A stretch of DNA of 40,891 nucleotides from Thermoanaerobaculia bacterium (GCA_035260525.1 DATFVB010000096.1:1-40891), one strand, 5' to 3'. Positions 14,677 to 23,111 are shown, counted from the first letter of the stretch. Notes: a model not told the origin generated them from the sequence alone. Program-made: numbers and translations.

Positions 14677-16977
14677 TTAGCCGCCGCCGGACTTCCGGGG
14701 ACGCGCGCGGACCGGAACCGGCGGCGCGACCGGCAGGATCTTCTCGGCTTCGTAGATCGCCGTCAGCGTCGTTCCCCCCGCCGAGGCGGCCACGACGTGG
14801 GTGGCGGCTCCGCCGTCGGACCACGACCGGAAACGATACCTCTTCCCCCCGAGCGTCTGGTGCGCCGGAGCGCTCACCGTGCTCGCGGATCCCGCGATGA
14901 CGGTCCGCACGAACGGCGTCACCTCCCGCCCGGATCCCGCGTCGAGGACGAGACCGCGAGGCCGGGAGTCGAACGAGAGCGACGCGGTCTTGGGCTGGAG
15001 ATACACGCTCGCCACGCCGGGAATCCCGAGCGAGTTGATCGCGGAGAGACGCAGCTCGAGGTAGGAGGGATACTCGTGGTCCGGAGCGTCGAACGTCCCG
15101 CTCGAGACGCCGGAGAAGCTCTGGATGTCGTGGGTGTGGCATCCCGACGGGCAGTGATGCATCACCAGAGTCCACGTCATCGCGGAGGCGGGAAGGGCGC
15201 CCTCCTTCGGGTCGCGCGCCTGTCCCGAAAACCGGATCGCATCGCCGACCGCCCACGAGAGCGTCGCCGCGGGCGCGTCGATCGACGCCGTCGGCGCCTC
15301 GTCGTAGGCGGCGATCGTGATGGGGTCGCTGTACGACGACACGCCGTGCTCGTCGGTGACGCGGAGCCGCACCGAGTGCACGCCCGAATCGGTGAAGGTC
15401 GCGGTGGGACTCACGGCAGACGCGTCGGAGTAGTCGCCGTCGCCGTTGAGGTCCCAGGCGAACGTGAGCGTGTCGCCGGTCCGGAACCCGTGCGAGCCGC
15501 TCCCGTCGAACGCGACCGTGAGCGGAGGCGCGCCTTCCGCGTGGTCGGCGACGGCCGACGCCGTCGGGGCGCCGTACTGCACCCGCCGGATCGCTCCTCC
15601 TTCGTAATCGACGTAGTACAGGTCTCCTCCGGGCCCGATCTCGAGGTCGACGGGATGAGAGGCGGCGCCGAGGAAGAGCGCGCGGCTGCCGGGATCCGGA
15701 TTTCCCTGCGCGTCGGGGAACATGACCCAGGCGCAGTTGCGGGTGTGATCGGCGAGAAAGAGCGCGCCGTCGTAGTCGTGCGGGTAGCTCCCCCCCGAAT
15801 AGAACGCGAGGCCGGTCTGAGACGAGCCCGCCTTCGCGCACCCGTCACCCGCCGCGACGTCGTCGGCGTGGCGGTAGCCGAACCACGGAGACGTCACGAG
15901 CGACGGATCGCGATACAGATCGTTCATGCAGATGTTCACCTGCGCGCTCACCCAGTCGGGCATCGGGAACGGCCCCTCGTAGCACGGCCAGCCGAAATTG
16001 CGGACTTCCCGGTCCGGATGGGGAGCGACGTCGATCTCCTCCCAGAGGTTCGTGCCGTCGTCTCCGATCCAGAGCGCGTTGCCGCCCGGCCGGATCGTGA
16101 AGCGGAAAGGGTTGCGGAATCCGTACGCGACGATGCGCCGCGCGTTTTCGTCGGTGCTCGCCGCCAGCGGATTGTCGGGAAGCGCGTCGCCCGTCGCCGG
16201 ATCGACGCGGATCACCGTCCCGTTCAGGACGGCGGGCTCTCCCGGCGGGCGCCGCAGACTCTGGCTGCGAAGCGCTCCGCCCTCCGCCCACGGCGGCTGC
16301 ATGACTCCTCCGACGCCGCCGGGAGGGTCGCCGAGCGGGTTTCCGCCGAACTGGCCGTAGTCGACCGTCCCGAGGCTCGCGCCGTCGCCGGCGCTCGCGT
16401 AGAGCGCGCCGTCCGCGCCGAACGCGAGCGCGCCGACCGAGTGACTCGGGAACTGCTGTCCCCACGCGTTGATCAGCACCTTCTCGCCGACGGCCGCGTT
16501 GCCGTTGCCCGTCAGGCGGGAAAGCCGCCCGCTCACGACGCATCCGTTCGTGTTCGGGCCGGGCGGCGTCGGGCACCCGTCGCTCCAGACCGGCGCGGTC
16601 CCCCCGATCGGCGCGTCGAACGTGTAGAGAACGTAAACGTAGGGCTTCTTCGGGAATCCCGGGTCCAGCGCCATCCCGAGCAGCCCCCGGTCCCAGTAGT
16701 CGTCCACGTTCTTCGTGAGATCGGCGAAGATCGAGGGCCTGGTCGAATAGAGGGAGGGGAAGACCTTCACGAGTCCGCTCTTCTCGGCGACGAACACCCG
16801 TCCGTCGGGAGAGAAGCGAACGACGGTCGGGTGCGTCAGTCCCGCGATCGCGAGGGAATCCTGGAACCCCGGCAGAAGGCGGGGTTCGCCCGCAGCCGGA
16901 GCTGCCGCGGCTGCGGCCAGAGCCGCGGCGAAAGCCAGCGCTCGCGGTCGACTTTTTCGGAAGTTCGCCTCAGGCAC
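14677..16977 (-). CDS. Exported PQQ-type sugar (glucose/sorbosone) dehydrogenase-like propeller with PKD domain
   Basis: About 766 residues from a GTG at 16977, chosen because GGAG lies 6 nt upstream; an ATG two codons earlier has no usable SD spacing. A signal peptide (ALAFAAALAAAAAAPAAG) precedes a six-bladed propeller of the soluble glucose dehydrogenase family. It shows GLTHPTVVRFSPDGRVFVAE, DYWDRGLLGMALDP, SHSVGALAFGADGALYAS with the candidate catalytic His, YGFRNPFRFTI and DLEIGPGGDLYYVDY. A PKD-like domain follows (TVAFDGSGSH, FAWDLNGDGDYSDAS) and then beta domains at the C-terminus. Family members oxidise sugars with PQQ in the periplasm, but many homologues have no known substrate. 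A run of Cys residues in the propeller insert suggests disulfides. It is divergent from the radical SAM gene. Confidence 0.88.
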   Translation of the reverse strand: MPEANFRKSRPRALAFAAALAAAAAAPAAGEPRLLPGFQDSLAIAGLTHPTVVRFSPDGRVFVAEKSGLVKVFPSLYSTRPSIFADLTKNVDDYWDRGLLGMALDPGFPKKPYVYVLYTFDAPIGGTAPVWSDGCPTPPGPNTNGCVVSGRLSRLTGNGNAAVGEKVLINAWGQQFPSHSVGALAFGADGALYASAGDGASLGTVDYGQFGGNPLGDPPGGVGGVMQPPWAEGGALRSQSLRRPPGEPAVLNGTVIRVDPATGDALPDNPLAASTDENARRIVAYGFRNPFRFTIRPGGNALWIGDDGTNLWEEIDVAPHPDREVRNFGWPCYEGPFPMPDWVSAQVNICMNDLYRDPSLVTSPWFGYRHADDVAAGDGCAKAGSSQTGLAFYSGGSYPHDYDGALFLADHTRNCAWVMFPDAQGNPDPGSRALFLGAASHPVDLEIGPGGDLYYVDYEGGAIRRVQYGAPTASAVADHAEGAPPLTVAFDGSGSHGFRTGDTLTFAWDLNGDGDYSDASAVSPTATFTDSGVHSVRLRVTDEHGVSSYSDPITIAAYDEAPTASIDAPAATLSWAVGDAIRFSGQARDPKEGALPASAMTWTLVMHHCPSGCHTHDIQSFSGVSSGTFDAPDHEYPSYLELRLSAINSLGIPGVASVYLQPKTASLSFDSRPRGLVLDAGSGREVTPFVRTVIAGSASTVSAPAHQTLGGKRYRFRSWSDGGAATHVVAASAGGTTLTAIYEAEKILPVAPPVPVRARPRKSGGG

Positions 16978-17057
16978 GGACATCTCCGATCTGCAATGCC
17001 GGTGCCGGAAATCCGGATGATCGCCGGCTTCCGACGATCGTGCGGCCGAATTCCCCA

Positions 17058-17063
17058 TAGAAT
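17058..17063 (+). promoter_or_regulatory. Putative leaderless -10 element
   Basis: TAGAAT ends 8 nt before the ATG at 17072, with no SD. It lies in the short divergent spacer shared with the propeller gene. Confidence 0.45.
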
Positions 17064-17071
17064 GACGCTCG

Positions 17072-18652
17072 ATGGGCAAGCTTCGGGTGGGGGTCATCGA
17101 TCTGGTCAGCCGAGGTCCGACCCGCGCCCTGTACGCCCGCGTGATGCACGCGAACCTCGCGAGCATCATGCCGCAGGTGGTCGCCGCCTGGTGCGAGGCC
17201 GAGGGCCATGCCGTCACGTTCATCTGCTACACGGGGCTCGAGGACCTGGCCGCGGAGCTCCCGGAGGACGTCGATCTCGTGTTCATCGGCGCCTTCACGG
17301 AGGCGGCGCTCCTCGCCTACGCGCTGAGCAGCTATTTCCGCTCCCGGGGGGCCGTCACCGTCCTCGGGGGCCCCCACGCGCGCTGCTATCCCGAGGACGC
17401 GCGCCGCTACTTCGATTACGTGGCGGGGTTCACCGACCGGACGGTGATCGCCGAGATCCTCCGGGACTGCTCTCCCCATCGTCCGGAGGGGGCGCTCGTC
17501 GACGCGAAGCGGCAGCCGACGTCGCTACCGAGCGTGCGAGAGCGATGGAAGTTCATCGAGCCCACCCTCCGCAAGGCCCCCTTCCTGAAGATCGTGCCGA
17601 TGCTCGGAAGCCTCGGCTGCCCCTATACCTGCAGCTTCTGCATCGATTCGGTCGTCCCCTACCAGCCGCTCGATTTCGGCGTGCTCCGCGACGATCTGCG
17701 GTTCCTGAAGAGCACGCTCGGGCGCCCGCGAATCGGATGGCACGATCCGAACTTCGGCGTCCGCTTCGACGATTACCTCGACGCGATCGACGAAGCCGTT
17801 CCGCCCGGGAGCGTCGACTTCGCCGCGGAGAGCAGCCTGTCCCTCCTCTCCGAGCCGCATTTGAAGCGCCTCGCGCGAAGCGGCTTCAAGGCGCTCCTGC
17901 CCGGGGTCGAGTCGTGGTACGACCTCGGCAACAAGTCGAAGACGGGGCAGAACCGGGGGATGGAGAAAGTCCGCCAGGTTTCGGAGCACGTCAACCTGAT
18001 CCTTCGATACGTCCCTTACGTCCAGACGAACTTCGTCCTGGGCCTCGACTCCGACGACGGAGCCGAGCCCTTCGAGCTGACGCGGAGATTCATCGACCTC
18101 GCTCCGGGAGCTTTCCCCGGCTATTCGCTCCTCTCGGCGTTCGGGCGCGCCGCGCCGCTCAACCTCGAGTATCAGCGCGCGGGCCGCGTTCTGCCGTTCC
18201 CGTTCCACTTCCTCGACAACAACCGCGCGATGAACGTGCGCCCGAAGAACTACTCCTGGCCCGAGTTCTACGATCGGGTGATCGGCCTCACGAAATACAC
18301 GTTTTCGTGGCGCGCGATCGCGAGCCGCTTCCGGGCGGCGCGGACGCGGATCCCGCGGTGGTTGAACGTCGTCCGGGCCGTGTCTTCGGAAGGATTCGGA
18401 CGGCTCGTCCATTACGGGGAGGTCCGGCGGCGGCTGGACCAGGACCCGAGCGTCCGGCGCTTCTTCGAACAGGAGACCGACGAGATCCCGGCGTTCTATT
18501 CGGAGCGCGTGCGGCAGGAGCTCGGCCCGCTCTGGAAGTGGCTCCCCGAGGGAGCCCTGCGCCACGACCCCGAGGCTTACCGGAAGGCCGAAGAACAGGA
18601 GAGCGCCGCTGCCTCGCCCGCTCGCGTCCCGCTGCGCGCTTCGGCTCCGTGA
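17072..18652 (+). CDS. B12-binding domain radical SAM protein
   Basis: A 526-residue enzyme with an N-terminal cobalamin-binding-type Rossmann domain (about 1-150, with VDLVFIGAFTEAALLAYALS and VTVLGGPHARCYPEDA) and a radical SAM core. The cluster motif is GCPYTCSFC (CxxxCxxC, around residues 185-192), followed by HDPNFGVRFDDYLDAID and SSLSLLSEPHLKRL. The C-terminal 170 residues contain several aromatic and basic helices without a recognised domain. The B12-radical SAM superfamily includes methylases and ring-forming enzymes; the reaction here cannot be read from the sequence. A leaderless-type promoter precedes it. It shares no operon with the downstream kinase, since a -10-like box lies between them. 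Confidence 0.9.
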   Translation: MGKLRVGVIDLVSRGPTRALYARVMHANLASIMPQVVAAWCEAEGHAVTFICYTGLEDLAAELPEDVDLVFIGAFTEAALLAYALSSYFRSRGAVTVLGGPHARCYPEDARRYFDYVAGFTDRTVIAEILRDCSPHRPEGALVDAKRQPTSLPSVRERWKFIEPTLRKAPFLKIVPMLGSLGCPYTCSFCIDSVVPYQPLDFGVLRDDLRFLKSTLGRPRIGWHDPNFGVRFDDYLDAIDEAVPPGSVDFAAESSLSLLSEPHLKRLARSGFKALLPGVESWYDLGNKSKTGQNRGMEKVRQVSEHVNLILRYVPYVQTNFVLGLDSDDGAEPFELTRRFIDLAPGAFPGYSLLSAFGRAAPLNLEYQRAGRVLPFPFHFLDNNRAMNVRPKNYSWPEFYDRVIGLTKYTFSWRAIASRFRAARTRIPRWLNVVRAVSSEGFGRLVHYGEVRRRLDQDPSVRRFFEQETDEIPAFYSERVRQELGPLWKWLPEGALRHDPEAYRKAEEQESAAASPARVPLRASAP

Positions 18653-18743
18653 CGGATCAGCGGGAAGAATCCGCCGGCGCGTCGCGCTCGAAATCGCGGA
18701 ACCTCTGCGCCGCCTCCCGTGACACCGCCGGCGGACCCTGAGC

Positions 18744-18749
18744 TAAGAT
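18744..18749 (+). promoter_or_regulatory. Putative -10 element upstream of the kinase leader ORF
   Basis: TAAGAT would place a start site near 18756, just ahead of the AAGGAAG site and TTG codon of the short ORF at 18769. Confidence 0.4.
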
Positions 18750-18768
18750 CCCGCTCAAGGAAGATCAT

Positions 18769-18882
18769 TTGAAGCTCGGTGCCCGTTCCCGGCTAGGCCC
18801 CTACGGTCCGCCGCCGCTCGCTGAGGCGAGGCCGGGCGCGATGGGGAATCTTTCGACGACTCTGGCCATGGGCATTCCATGA
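18769..18882 (+). CDS. Possible 37-residue leader ORF coupled to the kinase
   Basis: TTG at 18769 has an AAGGA site 7 nt upstream (18757-18761). The frame is open for 37 codons and its TGA overlaps the kinase start as ATGA (18879-18882). The kinase start itself has no SD, so coupled translation through this ORF would explain how it is initiated. The peptide contains R-S-R-L-G-P-Y, strikingly like T-R-L-G-P-Y at the kinase N-terminus, which could mean a decayed duplication of the kinase 5' end. Only sequence features support this; the codon signal is too short to judge. Confidence 0.4.
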   Translation: MKLGARSRLGPYGPPPLAEARPGAMGNLSTTLAMGIP

Positions 18883-21449
18883 CTCTTGCGGCCGGCACCA
18901 GACTCGGGCCCTACGAAATCGTCGCGCCTCTGGGATCGGGAGGAATGGGTGAAGTCTACAGGGCCAAAGACACGCGCCTCGGCCGCGACGTCGCGATCAA
19001 GGTCCTTCCGGAGCGGCTCGCCTCCGATCGCGATGCGGCTTCCCGCTTCGAGCGCGAGTCGAAGGCCGTCGCCGCCCTCTCTCACCCGAACATCCTCGCG
19101 ATCCACGACGTCGGGACGACGGACGGAACGGCGTATGCCGTCACCGAGCTCCTCGACGGCGCGACCCTGCGCGACCGGCTCGAGCACGGCGGGCTCCCGG
19201 TGCGCAAGTGCGTCGAGTACGGCATCCAGATCGCCGACGGGCTCGCGGCCGCGCACGAGAAAGGAATCGTCCATCGGGACTTGAAGCCCGAGAACGTCTT
19301 CGTGACGCCCGACGGGCGCGTGAAGATCCTCGACTTCGGCCTCGCGAAAGCGGCGGCGCCCCTCGACGCCGCGGAGACGAACTCCCCGACGATGTCCTCG
19401 CCGACCGACCCCGGGACGGTCCTGGGGACGGTCGGCTACATGTCCCCCGAGCAGGTGCGCGGAAAACCGGCCGACCACCGGAGCGACATCTTCTCGCTCG
19501 GGGCCGTGCTCTACGAGATGGCGACCGGCAGCCGCGCGTTCAAGGGGGATTCGGCGATCGAGACGATGAACGCGGTCTTGAAGGAGGACCCTCCGGAGGT
19601 CTCGACGCTGCGCGGCGTCCCGCCGGAGTTCGACCGGATCGTCCGCCACTGCCTCGAAAAGTCGCCGGCGGAGCGCTTCCAGTCCGCCCGCGACGTCGCA
19701 TTCGACCTCAAGCACGCGGCCGCGGAATCCTCCATCCGGAGCGGAGTGGCGCGCGGACGTTTGCCGATCCGCCGCTGGGTCCCGGCAGCGGTCGTGGTCG
19801 GAGCCCTGGCGGTCGCGGCGCTGACCTTCCTCGCCGGACGGCGCGCCGGCACCCGCCAGGCGCGGGAGCATCCGCCGACGTTCCAGTCGCTGACGTTCCG
19901 GCGCGGCACGGTGCTCGCCGCGCGATTCCTCTCCGACGGAAAGACCGCCGTCTATTCGGCGTTCCTCCAGGACGAGCCGCTCTCGCTCTACACGGTGCGG
20001 CCGACGGCGCCGGAATCCCAGAAGCTCGACCTTCCGCCGGCAGTGCTCTACTCCGTCTCGCGCTCCGACGACCTCGCGATTGGCCTCGGCTTCCACTACA
20101 CGTTCGGCTTCAACAGCGAGTCGACGCTCGCCCGCGTCTCGATCTCGGGCGGCACGCCGCGGCCGCTCGCCGAGCGCGTCGTCTCGGCGGACTGGGCGCC
20201 GAACGGCGACGACCTCGCGGTCGCCCGCTTCTCGGGTGCGCAGTGCCAGCTCGAATATCCGATCGGGAAGCGGCTCTTCGCGACCAACGGATGGATCGAC
20301 AGCATCCGCGTGTCGCCCGACGGATCCCGGGTCGCGTTCGCCGAGCATCCGCTCACGGGAGACTCGGCGGGCAATCTCGCGGTCATCGACCGTCGTGGCG
20401 ACGTCCGCCGGCTCGTGACGGGACTGAAGAACCTCTCCGGTGCCGCATGGTCCGCCGACGGCCGCGAGGTGTACTGGAGCGGCACCCGGGTCGGGAACGA
20501 CTTCGACGTCTACGCGTCGACGCTCGCCGGACGAACCTTGCCGGTGCTCGCCGCAGGAGCGAACGACGTCCTCCTCGATCTGCAGGGAAACGCGGCCCTC
20601 GTCGACCGATTCGACCAGCGACGCGAGACCGAGTTCGTCGGACCCAGCGCTCCGGGTCCGCGCGACCTCTCCTGGTTCGATTGGTCATATCCCACCGACC
20701 TTTCCCAGAACGGCCGGTGGCTCCTCTCGGTCGAGCAGGGCCGGGCCACGCGGGGCGACTACGCCACGTACCTCCGCTCCACCGACGGCGCACCCGCCGG
20801 ACTGCTCGGTCCCGTTACGGGGACGACGATCTCTCCCGACGGACGCTTCGTCGCGGCGCTGAAAGGCTCGGGACGACCGCAGCTCGTCGTGATGCCCGTC
20901 GGAGCCGGCTCCGTTCGGGAGGTCCCGATGCCGGACGTCCAACCGATCTGGGCGGAGTGGTTCCCCGACGGGCGGCGGCTGCTCGTGTCGACGTCATCGC
21001 CCGCTTCGGGAACCGTCTTCTACGAGAAGGACATCAACGGCGGCCCGGCCCGCCGGATCGCCTCCCCGCCCCTGCAGCCTTACGGCTTTCCCCTTTCTCC
21101 CGACGGCACGACTCTCGCGGCAGTGGGGGTGGACGGCCGGCTGACGCTCGTGCCGGTCGCCGGCGGGCCGGCGCGCACGTTCCCCGTCGAGTTCGCCGCC
21201 CAGTCCGTTCTGACGTGGGATCCGAGCGGCCGATTCCTCTACTACCAGGACGCGACCCCCCTCCCCGCCCGCATCTGGCGTCTCGACGTCTCGACCGGAG
21301 CTCACGACCTCTTCCGCTCCGTCGCTCCGGCCGACCGTGCTGGAGTACAGGTCGTCTCCCCGCTCGTGATGACCCGCGACGGCAAATCTATCGCGTATTC
21401 CTACCGCCGCCGGCTGAGCCAGGTGCTGCTCGTCCGCGGCCTCCCGTAG
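18879..21449 (+). CDS. Transmembrane Ser/Thr protein kinase with TolB/WD40-like sensor half
   Basis: An 856-residue receptor kinase. The cytoplasmic domain (1-275) has GSGGMGEVY at 19-27, Lys41 in VAIKV, HRDLKPEN at 132-139 with catalytic Asp134, DFG at 152-154, and GTVGYMSPEQV in the activation segment. A basic juxtamembrane region leads to one helix (about 300-320, AAVVVGALAVAALTFLAG). The extracytoplasmic 530 residues are repeated beta strands with S-P-D-G and similar turns (RVSPDGSRVAF, TISPDGRFVA, PLSPDGTTLAAVG), as in TolB/WD40 propellers. This architecture is abundant in Acidobacteriota. The ligand and target proteins are unknown. The start fits the family (MTLAAGTRLGPYEIV), but it has no SD and overlaps a short upstream ORF by ATGA. 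Confidence 0.96.
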   Translation: MTLAAGTRLGPYEIVAPLGSGGMGEVYRAKDTRLGRDVAIKVLPERLASDRDAASRFERESKAVAALSHPNILAIHDVGTTDGTAYAVTELLDGATLRDRLEHGGLPVRKCVEYGIQIADGLAAAHEKGIVHRDLKPENVFVTPDGRVKILDFGLAKAAAPLDAAETNSPTMSSPTDPGTVLGTVGYMSPEQVRGKPADHRSDIFSLGAVLYEMATGSRAFKGDSAIETMNAVLKEDPPEVSTLRGVPPEFDRIVRHCLEKSPAERFQSARDVAFDLKHAAAESSIRSGVARGRLPIRRWVPAAVVVGALAVAALTFLAGRRAGTRQAREHPPTFQSLTFRRGTVLAARFLSDGKTAVYSAFLQDEPLSLYTVRPTAPESQKLDLPPAVLYSVSRSDDLAIGLGFHYTFGFNSESTLARVSISGGTPRPLAERVVSADWAPNGDDLAVARFSGAQCQLEYPIGKRLFATNGWIDSIRVSPDGSRVAFAEHPLTGDSAGNLAVIDRRGDVRRLVTGLKNLSGAAWSADGREVYWSGTRVGNDFDVYASTLAGRTLPVLAAGANDVLLDLQGNAALVDRFDQRRETEFVGPSAPGPRDLSWFDWSYPTDLSQNGRWLLSVEQGRATRGDYATYLRSTDGAPAGLLGPVTGTTISPDGRFVAALKGSGRPQLVVMPVGAGSVREVPMPDVQPIWAEWFPDGRRLLVSTSSPASGTVFYEKDINGGPARRIASPPLQPYGFPLSPDGTTLAAVGVDGRLTLVPVAGGPARTFPVEFAAQSVLTWDPSGRFLYYQDATPLPARIWRLDVSTGAHDLFRSVAPADRAGVQVVSPLVMTRDGKSIAYSYRRRLSQVLLVRGLP

Positions 21450-21486
21450 CCCCCGCCGCTGGTCCGCGCTTCGCAGGTCGCCCCGC

Positions 21487-22473
21487 ATGGCCCGCAAAGG
21501 TTCGACTTTCGTCATCGTCTCCGCCGTCGGCGCGAATCTCGCGATCGCCGCGGCCAAGTTCGTCGCGGCCGCCGTCACGAGAAGCTCCGCGATCCTGTCG
21601 GAAGCCGTCCACTCCGTCGTCGATTCCGCCGACGGCCTGCTCCTGCTGCTGGGCGAGCGTCTGAGCCGCCGGCCGGCGGATGCGGCCCATCCCTTCGGAC
21701 ACGGGCGCGAAATCTACTTCTGGGCGATGGTCGTCTCGATGGTGATCTTCGGGGCGGGAGGAGGGATCTCCGTTTACGAAGGGATACTCCACCTCCTGCA
21801 TCCGGCCGAGACCGTCAAGCCGGCGTGGAGCTACGGCGTGCTCGCGTTCGCCGCCCTCTTCGAGTCGATCTCCTGGGTCGTCTCGTTCCGGCACTTCCGT
21901 GGTACCCAGCCGACGGACCGCGGCGTGGTCGAGACGATCCGCCGCAGCAAGGACCCGACGCAATTCGTGATCCTCCTCGAAGACTCGGCGGCGCTCGCGG
22001 GGATCGCGATCGCGTTTGCCGGGATCGCGCTCGATCGCGCGCTCGGCACGCGCGTCTTCGACGGGATCGCCTCGATCGTGATCGGGCTCGTGCTCGGCGC
22101 GGTCGCCGCGATCCTCGTCTGGGAGACCAGGGGACTGCTGATCGGCGAGGGACTGGATCGGGAACGCTCCGAGGCGATCCGCCGTCTCGCGGCGCAAGAC
22201 CCGGCGGTCGACGCAGCGGGCGCGCCGCTCTCGATGTATCTCGGCCCGGAAGACGTCCTGCTCAACCTCGACCTCCGCTTCCGGCGGGGGCTCCCGCTTG
22301 ACGAGCTCGAGGAAGCCGTGCGGCGGCTCGAGACGGAGATTCGCCGCCGTTATCCTGAAGTTCGGCGGATCTTCCTCGAGGCCGGCGCGCTCCGGAAAAC
22401 GGGATCCGGCCGCCGATCCTCGGCGCATGAGGGCTCCGCCGAATCTTCGGACGAGCCCGCGGCTGAAAAATGA
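21487..22473 (+). CDS. Cation diffusion facilitator (CDF) transporter
   Basis: A 328-residue metal/proton antiporter with six predicted helices and a cytoplasmic C-terminal domain. TM2 carries HSVVDSADG (His42, Asp46), half of the usual tetrahedral metal site. PADAAHPFGHGREIYFWA is the conserved loop after TM2. TM5 should carry the second half as HxxxD, but here reads LLEDSAALAG (Glu165, Asp166), the variant I associate with the SLC30A9/ZnT9-like branch. Metal choice (Zn, Fe, Mn or Co) therefore cannot be assigned. The C-terminal SMYLGPEDVLLNLDLRF and ETEIRRRYPEVRRIFLEA are the dimerisation-domain strands and helix. It starts 37 bp after the kinase and could be cotranscribed with it. Confidence 0.93.
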   Translation: MARKGSTFVIVSAVGANLAIAAAKFVAAAVTRSSAILSEAVHSVVDSADGLLLLLGERLSRRPADAAHPFGHGREIYFWAMVVSMVIFGAGGGISVYEGILHLLHPAETVKPAWSYGVLAFAALFESISWVVSFRHFRGTQPTDRGVVETIRRSKDPTQFVILLEDSAALAGIAIAFAGIALDRALGTRVFDGIASIVIGLVLGAVAAILVWETRGLLIGEGLDRERSEAIRRLAAQDPAVDAAGAPLSMYLGPEDVLLNLDLRFRRGLPLDELEEAVRRLETEIRRRYPEVRRIFLEAGALRKTGSGRRSSAHEGSAESSDEPAAEK

Positions 22474-22607
22474 CTCCAGACGGCGTGTCACGAGTCTTGC
22501 CGATCGTTCGCCGGACGGAGCGGCGGGGCGCCGGATCTTTGCGGCGCGCGAACGGGGAGACTCGCATCACCAGCGGAACGCAGCGGCGCGGGCTCGCCAC
22601 CCACGGT

Positions 22608-22650
22608 GAAAAATTCATCGGGGTGCGAAAATTCAGGGGAGAAAATTTCA
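22608..22650 (+). repeat. Three AT-rich direct repeats upstream of the SGKS repeat gene
   Basis: GAAAAATTCA (22608), GAAAATTCA (22627) and GAAAATTTCA (22641) stand out in the otherwise GC-rich spacer, and an inverted half-site, GATTTTCAT, follows at 22682. Possible activator or repressor sites, or an UP-element-like region. Confidence 0.4.
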
Positions 22651-22695
22651 CGCTCGTCTCTCCGCCCCGGAGAAAGGCTGCGATTTTCATGAACT

Positions 22696-22701
22696 TATGA
22701 T
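22696..22701 (+). promoter_or_regulatory. Putative -10 element of the SGKS repeat gene
   Basis: TATGAT is close to consensus. A start near 22708 would give a leader of about 50 nt ending in GAGAGGAGG before the ATG at 22759. No good -35 box is seen, which would fit dependence on an activator at the AT-rich repeats. Confidence 0.45.
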
Positions 22702-22758
22702 TCGAACTCGCGGGCCCGAATGTTGCGATCAAGGTCTTTCAAACGAGAGGAGGACAAA

Positions 22759-23055
22759 ATGGCGAACGAAGTGAGGATCAAGCTGACGAACGAACAGAAG
22801 AGCCGGTCTCTTCCGGGAAAGAAGCTCTCCGGCAAGTCGTTCTCCGGCAAGTCGCTTTCGGGCAAATCAATGTCCGGCAAGTCGATGTCGGGCAAGTCTC
22901 TCTCCGGCAAGTCTCTCTCCGGCAAGTCTCTCTCCGGCAAATCGATGTCGGGCAAGTCCCTCTCCGGGAAATCGATGTCCGGCAAGTCCCTCTCCGGCAA
23001 ATCGATGTCGGGCAAGTCTCTCTCCGGGAAATCGCTCTCCGGGAAATCCGTCTAG
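22759..23055 (+). CDS. Small protein made of 15 [LMF]SGKS pentapeptide repeats
   Basis: A 98-residue protein with a strong SD (GAGGAGG). A 22-residue head (MANEVRIKLTNEQKSRS plus LPGKK) is followed by 15 exact five-residue units with only residue 1 variable (Leu nine times, Met five times, Phe once), ending in Val. There is no signal peptide or membrane helix, and the predicted charge is strongly positive from the lysines. Copies differ at silent sites (TCC/TCG, GGC/GGG, AAG/AAA, Ser codon) while the amino acids stay fixed, suggesting selection on the protein. It is not the classical A(D/N)LXX pentapeptide family; the only loosely similar idea I know is the MXKDX pentapeptide repeat. Function is unknown. 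A regular amphipathic or beta-helical solenoid, or a polyanion binder, is possible. Confidence 0.85.
   Translation: MANEVRIKLTNEQKSRSLPGKKLSGKSFSGKSLSGKSMSGKSMSGKSLSGKSLSGKSLSGKSMSGKSLSGKSMSGKSLSGKSMSGKSLSGKSLSGKSV
22825..23049 (+). repeat. Tandem 15-bp coding repeat, 15 copies
   Basis: Fifteen in-frame units of consensus CTCTCCGGCAAGTCG (first codon CTC, CTT, ATG or TTC). Silent differences between units show the array is not a recent slippage expansion throughout, although units 6-8 are nearly identical and may be recent duplicates. Confidence 0.9.
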
Positions 23056-23080
23056 CGAGGTCCCGGCTCCGACCCGCCCC

Positions 23081-23111
23081 GCGCCCCGGCACCGCACCGG
23101 GGCGCACTTTT
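23081..23111 (+). terminator. Rho-independent terminator of the SGKS repeat gene
   Basis: GCGCCCCGG and CCGGGGCGC form a perfect 9-bp stem around CACCGCA, followed by ACTTTT. It lies 26 bp after the stop codon. Confidence 0.85.

Noticed and set aside
22825-23049. The 15-bp repeats resemble a CRISPR-like or VNTR array
   Set aside because: There are no spacers, the units are in frame, and the differences are silent, so it is a coding tandem repeat.
22825-23049. SGKS units read as Walker A (P-loop) motifs
   Set aside because: A P-loop needs GxxxxGK(S/T) within a Rossmann-like fold plus a Walker B motif; this is a simple repeat with no such context.
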